DNA of 64,000 nucleotides from Citrobacter koseri (lineage in GTDB: Bacteria; Pseudomonadota; Gammaproteobacteria; Enterobacterales; Enterobacteriaceae). The position numbers and the translations under genes are program-made. Location of the stretch: contig UAVY01000007.1 of the NCBI GenBank assembly GCA_900446925.1, positions 496,001 to 560,000 on the forward strand, written 5' to 3'. The notes below the pieces were generated by a model. The model was not told where the DNA came from. It made no database searches and saw nothing but the letters and a program-made list of their open reading frames with translations. Position 1 is the stretch's first letter. The number at the start of each line of letters is the position of its first letter. Of this stretch, positions 61,625-64,000 are shown in pieces.

Positions 61625-62284
61625 ATGACGCAGGATGAACTGAAAAAAGCAGTAGGATGGGCGGCACTTCAGTATGTACAGCCCGGCACCATTGTGGGCG
61701 TAGGTACCGGTTCAACAGCCGCGCACTTTATTGATGCGCTGGGCACAATGAAAGGTCAGATTGAAGGGGCGGTGTCCAGCTCGGATGCATCTACTGAAAA
61801 ACTCAAGAGCCTCGGCATTACCGTTTTCGATCTGAATGAAGTGGACAGCCTGGGCGTCTATGTTGATGGCGCGGATGAGATCAACGGCCACATGCAGATG
61901 ATTAAAGGCGGCGGCGCGGCGCTGACGCGTGAGAAAATCATTGCTTCGGTGGCGAAGAAATTCATCTGCATCGCGGATGCCTCCAAAGAGGTCGATATTC
62001 TGGGTAAATTCCCGCTGCCGGTGGAAGTGATCCCGATGGCGCGCAGCGCTGTCGCACGCCAGTTAGTGAAGCTGGGCGGTCGTCCTGAGTACCGTCAGGG
62101 CGTAGTCACTGATAACGGCAATGTGATCCTCGACGTATACGGCATGGAAATTCTTGATCCGATCGCGATGGAAAACGCGATTAACGCCATTCCGGGCGTC
62201 GTGACCGTCGGCCTGTTCGCCAACCGTGGCGCGGATGTGGCGCTGATTGGTACGGCAGACGGCGTAAAAACTATCGTAAAATGA
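61625..62284 (+). CDS. rpiA: ribose-5-phosphate isomerase A
   Basis: Constitutive isomerase of 219 residues interconverting ribose 5-phosphate and ribulose 5-phosphate. It starts [18 protein letters not shown] at ATG 61625; motifs [35 protein letters not shown] and [10 protein letters not shown] are present. The frame is open from 61589, but the family start is used. Intact, divergent from argP. Confidence 0.97.
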   Translation: MTQDELKKAVGWAALQYVQPGTIVGVGTGSTAAHFIDALGTMKGQIEGAVSSSDASTEKLKSLGITVFDLNEVDSLGVYVDGADEINGHMQMIKGGGAALTREKIIASVAKKFICIADASKEVDILGKFPLPVEVIPMARSAVARQLVKLGGRPEYRQGVVTDNGNVILDVYGMEILDPIAMENAINAIPGVVTVGLFANRGADVALIGTADGVKTIVK

Positions 62285-62554
62285 TCTGGCGGAGGGTGAT
62301 TCATCCCGCGTTAAAAAAATTTGGCAGGGCAAATTTGGTGACTTGGTGTCACGTTTTGGATGTTGCCCTGCCGATCTCTCCAAAGAAAATCTTATCCCCA
62401 GCATTTTCCTCTGCCATTTCACGCTGAATGATATTTCTTCAGAGTGGCGACGCAAACGTTCATATTGCCGCAATAGTTTTTTTTGATATGTTGAAAGGCG
62501 GATACAAATCCACATACAACACATCAGTTTCGATAAAAAGACAGGGTCGGGGAA

Positions 62555-63790
62555 ATGGCAAAGGTATCACTGGAGAAAGACAAGATTAAATTTCTGCTGG
62601 TTGAAGGTGTGCACCAAAAGGCACTCGAAAACCTTCGCGCGGCAGGTTATACCAACATCGAATTTCACAAAGGCGCTCTGGATGCTGAGCAGTTGAAAGA
62701 GTCCATCCGTGATGCCCATTTCATTGGCCTGCGATCCCGAACCCATCTGACCGAAGATGTGATTGACGCCGCAGAGAAACTGGTGGCGATTGGATGTTTC
62801 TGCATCGGCACCAACCAGGTTGATCTGAGCGCAGCGGCAAAACGCGGAATCCCCGTGTTTAACGCGCCGTTCTCCAACACGCGTTCTGTTGCGGAGCTGG
62901 TGATTGGCGAGCTGCTGCTACTGCTTCGCGGCGTGCCGGAAGCGAACGCGAAAGCGCACCGTGGCGTGTGGAACAAACTGGCGGCCGGTTCGTTTGAAGC
63001 GCGCGGCAAAAAGCTGGGGATCATTGGTTACGGCCACATTGGCACGCAGTTGGGCATTCTGGCGGAATCGCTGGGCATGCACGTCTTCTTCTACGATATT
63101 GAAAACAAACTGCCGCTGGGCAACGCGACCCAGGTACAGCATCTTTCCGATCTGCTGAACATGGAGCGACGTTGTGAGCCTGCATGTGCCGGAAAACGCC
63201 TCCACCAAAAATATGATGGGCGCGACGGAAATCGCACTGATGAAACCGGGCGCGCTGCTGATCAACGCGTCTCGCGGTACGGGTGGTGGACATCCCGGCG
63301 CTGTGCGATGCGCTGGCGAGCAAACACCTGGCGGGCGCAGCTATCGACGTGTTCCCGACGGAACCTGCGACCAACAGCGATCCGTTTACTTCTCCGCTAT
63401 GTGAATTTGACAATGTGCTTCTGACGCCGCATATCGGCGGCTCTACCCAAGAAGCGCAGGGAGAACATCGGCCTTGAAGTGGCGGGCAAACTGACGAAGT
63501 ATTCTGATAACGGCTCTACGCTATCTGCGGTGAACTTCCCGGAAGTCTCCCTGCCGCTGCACGGCGGTCGTCGTCTGATGCACATCCATGAAAATCGTCC
63601 GGGCGTGTTGACCGCGCTTAACCAGATTTTTGCCGAGCAGGGCGTTAACATCGCCGCGCAGTATCTGCAAACGTCTGCCCAGGTCGGTTACGTGGTGATT
63701 GATATCGAAGCGGATGAAGATGTGGCGGAGAAAGCCCTGCTGGCGATGAAAGCGCTACCGGGTACGATTCGCGCTCGTCTGCTGTACTAA
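62555..63790 (+). CDS. serA: D-3-phosphoglycerate dehydrogenase (three frameshifts)
   Basis: First enzyme of serine synthesis, oxidising 3-phosphoglycerate with NAD. It starts [20 protein letters not shown]; the Rossmann [20 protein letters not shown] and the C-terminal ACT domain [19 protein letters not shown] (serine feedback site) are visible. Extra bases at 63163-63164, 63281-63283 and 63459-63461 break the frame and account exactly for the 3 surplus bp over 410 codons plus stop. In E. coli the gene is activated by Lrp. The 270 bp upstream hold its promoter and nothing else recognised. Confidence 0.96.
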
Positions 63791-63801
63791 TTTGTATACT
63801 G

Positions 63802-63878
63802 TGCCGGGTGGCGGCTATGCCTCACCCGGCCTGTGAGATCGGTTCGTAGGCCGGGGTAAGCGTAGCGCCATCAGGCAA
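63802..63878. repeat. REP/BIME between serA and ygfA
   Basis: GTGCCGGGTGGCGGC...CTCACCCGGCCTGTGAG then TTCGTAGGCCGGGGTAAGCG...GCGCCATCAGGCAA fills the whole gap between convergent serA and ygfA. Confidence 0.84.
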
Positions 63879-63879
63879 T

Positions 63880-64000
63880 TCACTGCGGCCACTCCCACAC
63901 TTTTGACGGCGTCACCACCGCAGGCAGCGGGATATCCCACTCTTCGACAGGCAACTTTTCCACTAACTGACAATCGTGCGCATAACCCACCGGTTGGATC
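63880..64000 (-). CDS. ygfA: 5-formyltetrahydrofolate cyclo-ligase, 3' end (partial)
   Basis: The last 39 residues of a minus-strand gene enter from the window edge and stop at 63880-63882. They contain PVGYAHDCQLVEKLPVEEWD and VVTPSKVWEWPQ. This matches the C-terminus of YgfA (Fau), which converts 5-formyl-THF to methenyl-THF. Its place next to serA agrees with E. coli order, where ygfA follows zapA and the 6S RNA gene. The rest of the gene lies outside the window. Confidence 0.88.
   Translation of the reverse strand, partial: IQPVGYAHDCQLVEKLPVEEWDIPLPAVVTPSKVWEWPQ

Overview
This 64 kb window is a piece of an enterobacterial chromosome and almost certainly Salmonella enterica. The gene order of most of it (pheV, yqgA, speC, nupG, mltC, yggX, mutY through ansB, hemW, gshB, galP, metK, speAB, tktA, cmtBA, epd-pgk-fbaA, mscS, argO, argP, rpiA, serA, ygfA) is the E. 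coli/Salmonella core backbone read in one direction. Protein sequences are slightly but consistently different from E. coli K-12, and several gene blocks absent from the K-12 order sit between core genes. The genus call rests on remembered protein sequences and synteny, not on a database search.

Layout. 1-6.6 kb: accessory island lying against the 3' end of tRNA-Phe (pheV), A+T-rich, with a DUF3302/HlyD pair like YibIH, an AraC-type regulator, a type V autotransporter and a LuxR-type HTH protein. 6.65-10.1 kb: pheV, yqgA, speC. 10.2-17.4 kb: nupG, mltC, yggX, mutY, trmB, yggL, yggN, ansB. 17.5-26.2 kb: the hemW-rdgB-yggU-yggT-yggS run, yggR, and the yqgF-yqgE-gshB-rsmE-endA-sprT run. 26.3-33.2 kb: galP with a clear GalR-type operator, metK, yqgB, speA, speB. 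33.3-34.5 kb: an OprD-family porin not in the K-12 order. 34.9-43.6 kb: loiP, tktA and the cmtB-cmtA-yggP-yggF-yggD-yggC sugar cluster. 43.5-46.6 kb: an ECF-type transporter (S component, T component, two ATPases) plus a DUF296 protein. 47-50.5 kb: epd-pgk-fbaA. 50.6-57.8 kb: a carbamate kinase / MFS / FdrA / DUF1116 / DUF2877 / LysR locus. 58-64 kb: mscS, argO, yggE, argP, rpiA, serA and the 3' end of ygfA.

Functional themes. SpeC, SpeA and SpeB make putrescine from ornithine and arginine; MetK makes the S-adenosylmethionine used further along in spermidine synthesis. Epd, Pgk, FbaA, TktA and RpiA sit at the junction of glycolysis and the pentose phosphate pathway, and Epd and SerA use intermediates from there for pyridoxal phosphate and serine. 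ArgP is the known activator of the arginine exporter gene argO, encoded about 2 kb away. The FdrA locus looks like a carbamoyl-transfer catabolic unit in which carbamoyl phosphate is used by carbamate kinase to make ATP.

Quality warning. About half of the genes, including essential ones (metK), carry one or more single-base indels, nearly always at a short homopolymer and mostly insertions, while others (pgk, fbaA, gshB, galP, speC) are perfect. I read this as sequencing or assembly error, so disrupted genes are annotated as whole CDSs with the break positions stated. One consequence is a false yggD-yggC fusion. No CRISPR array, prophage, insertion sequence or integrase gene was seen.
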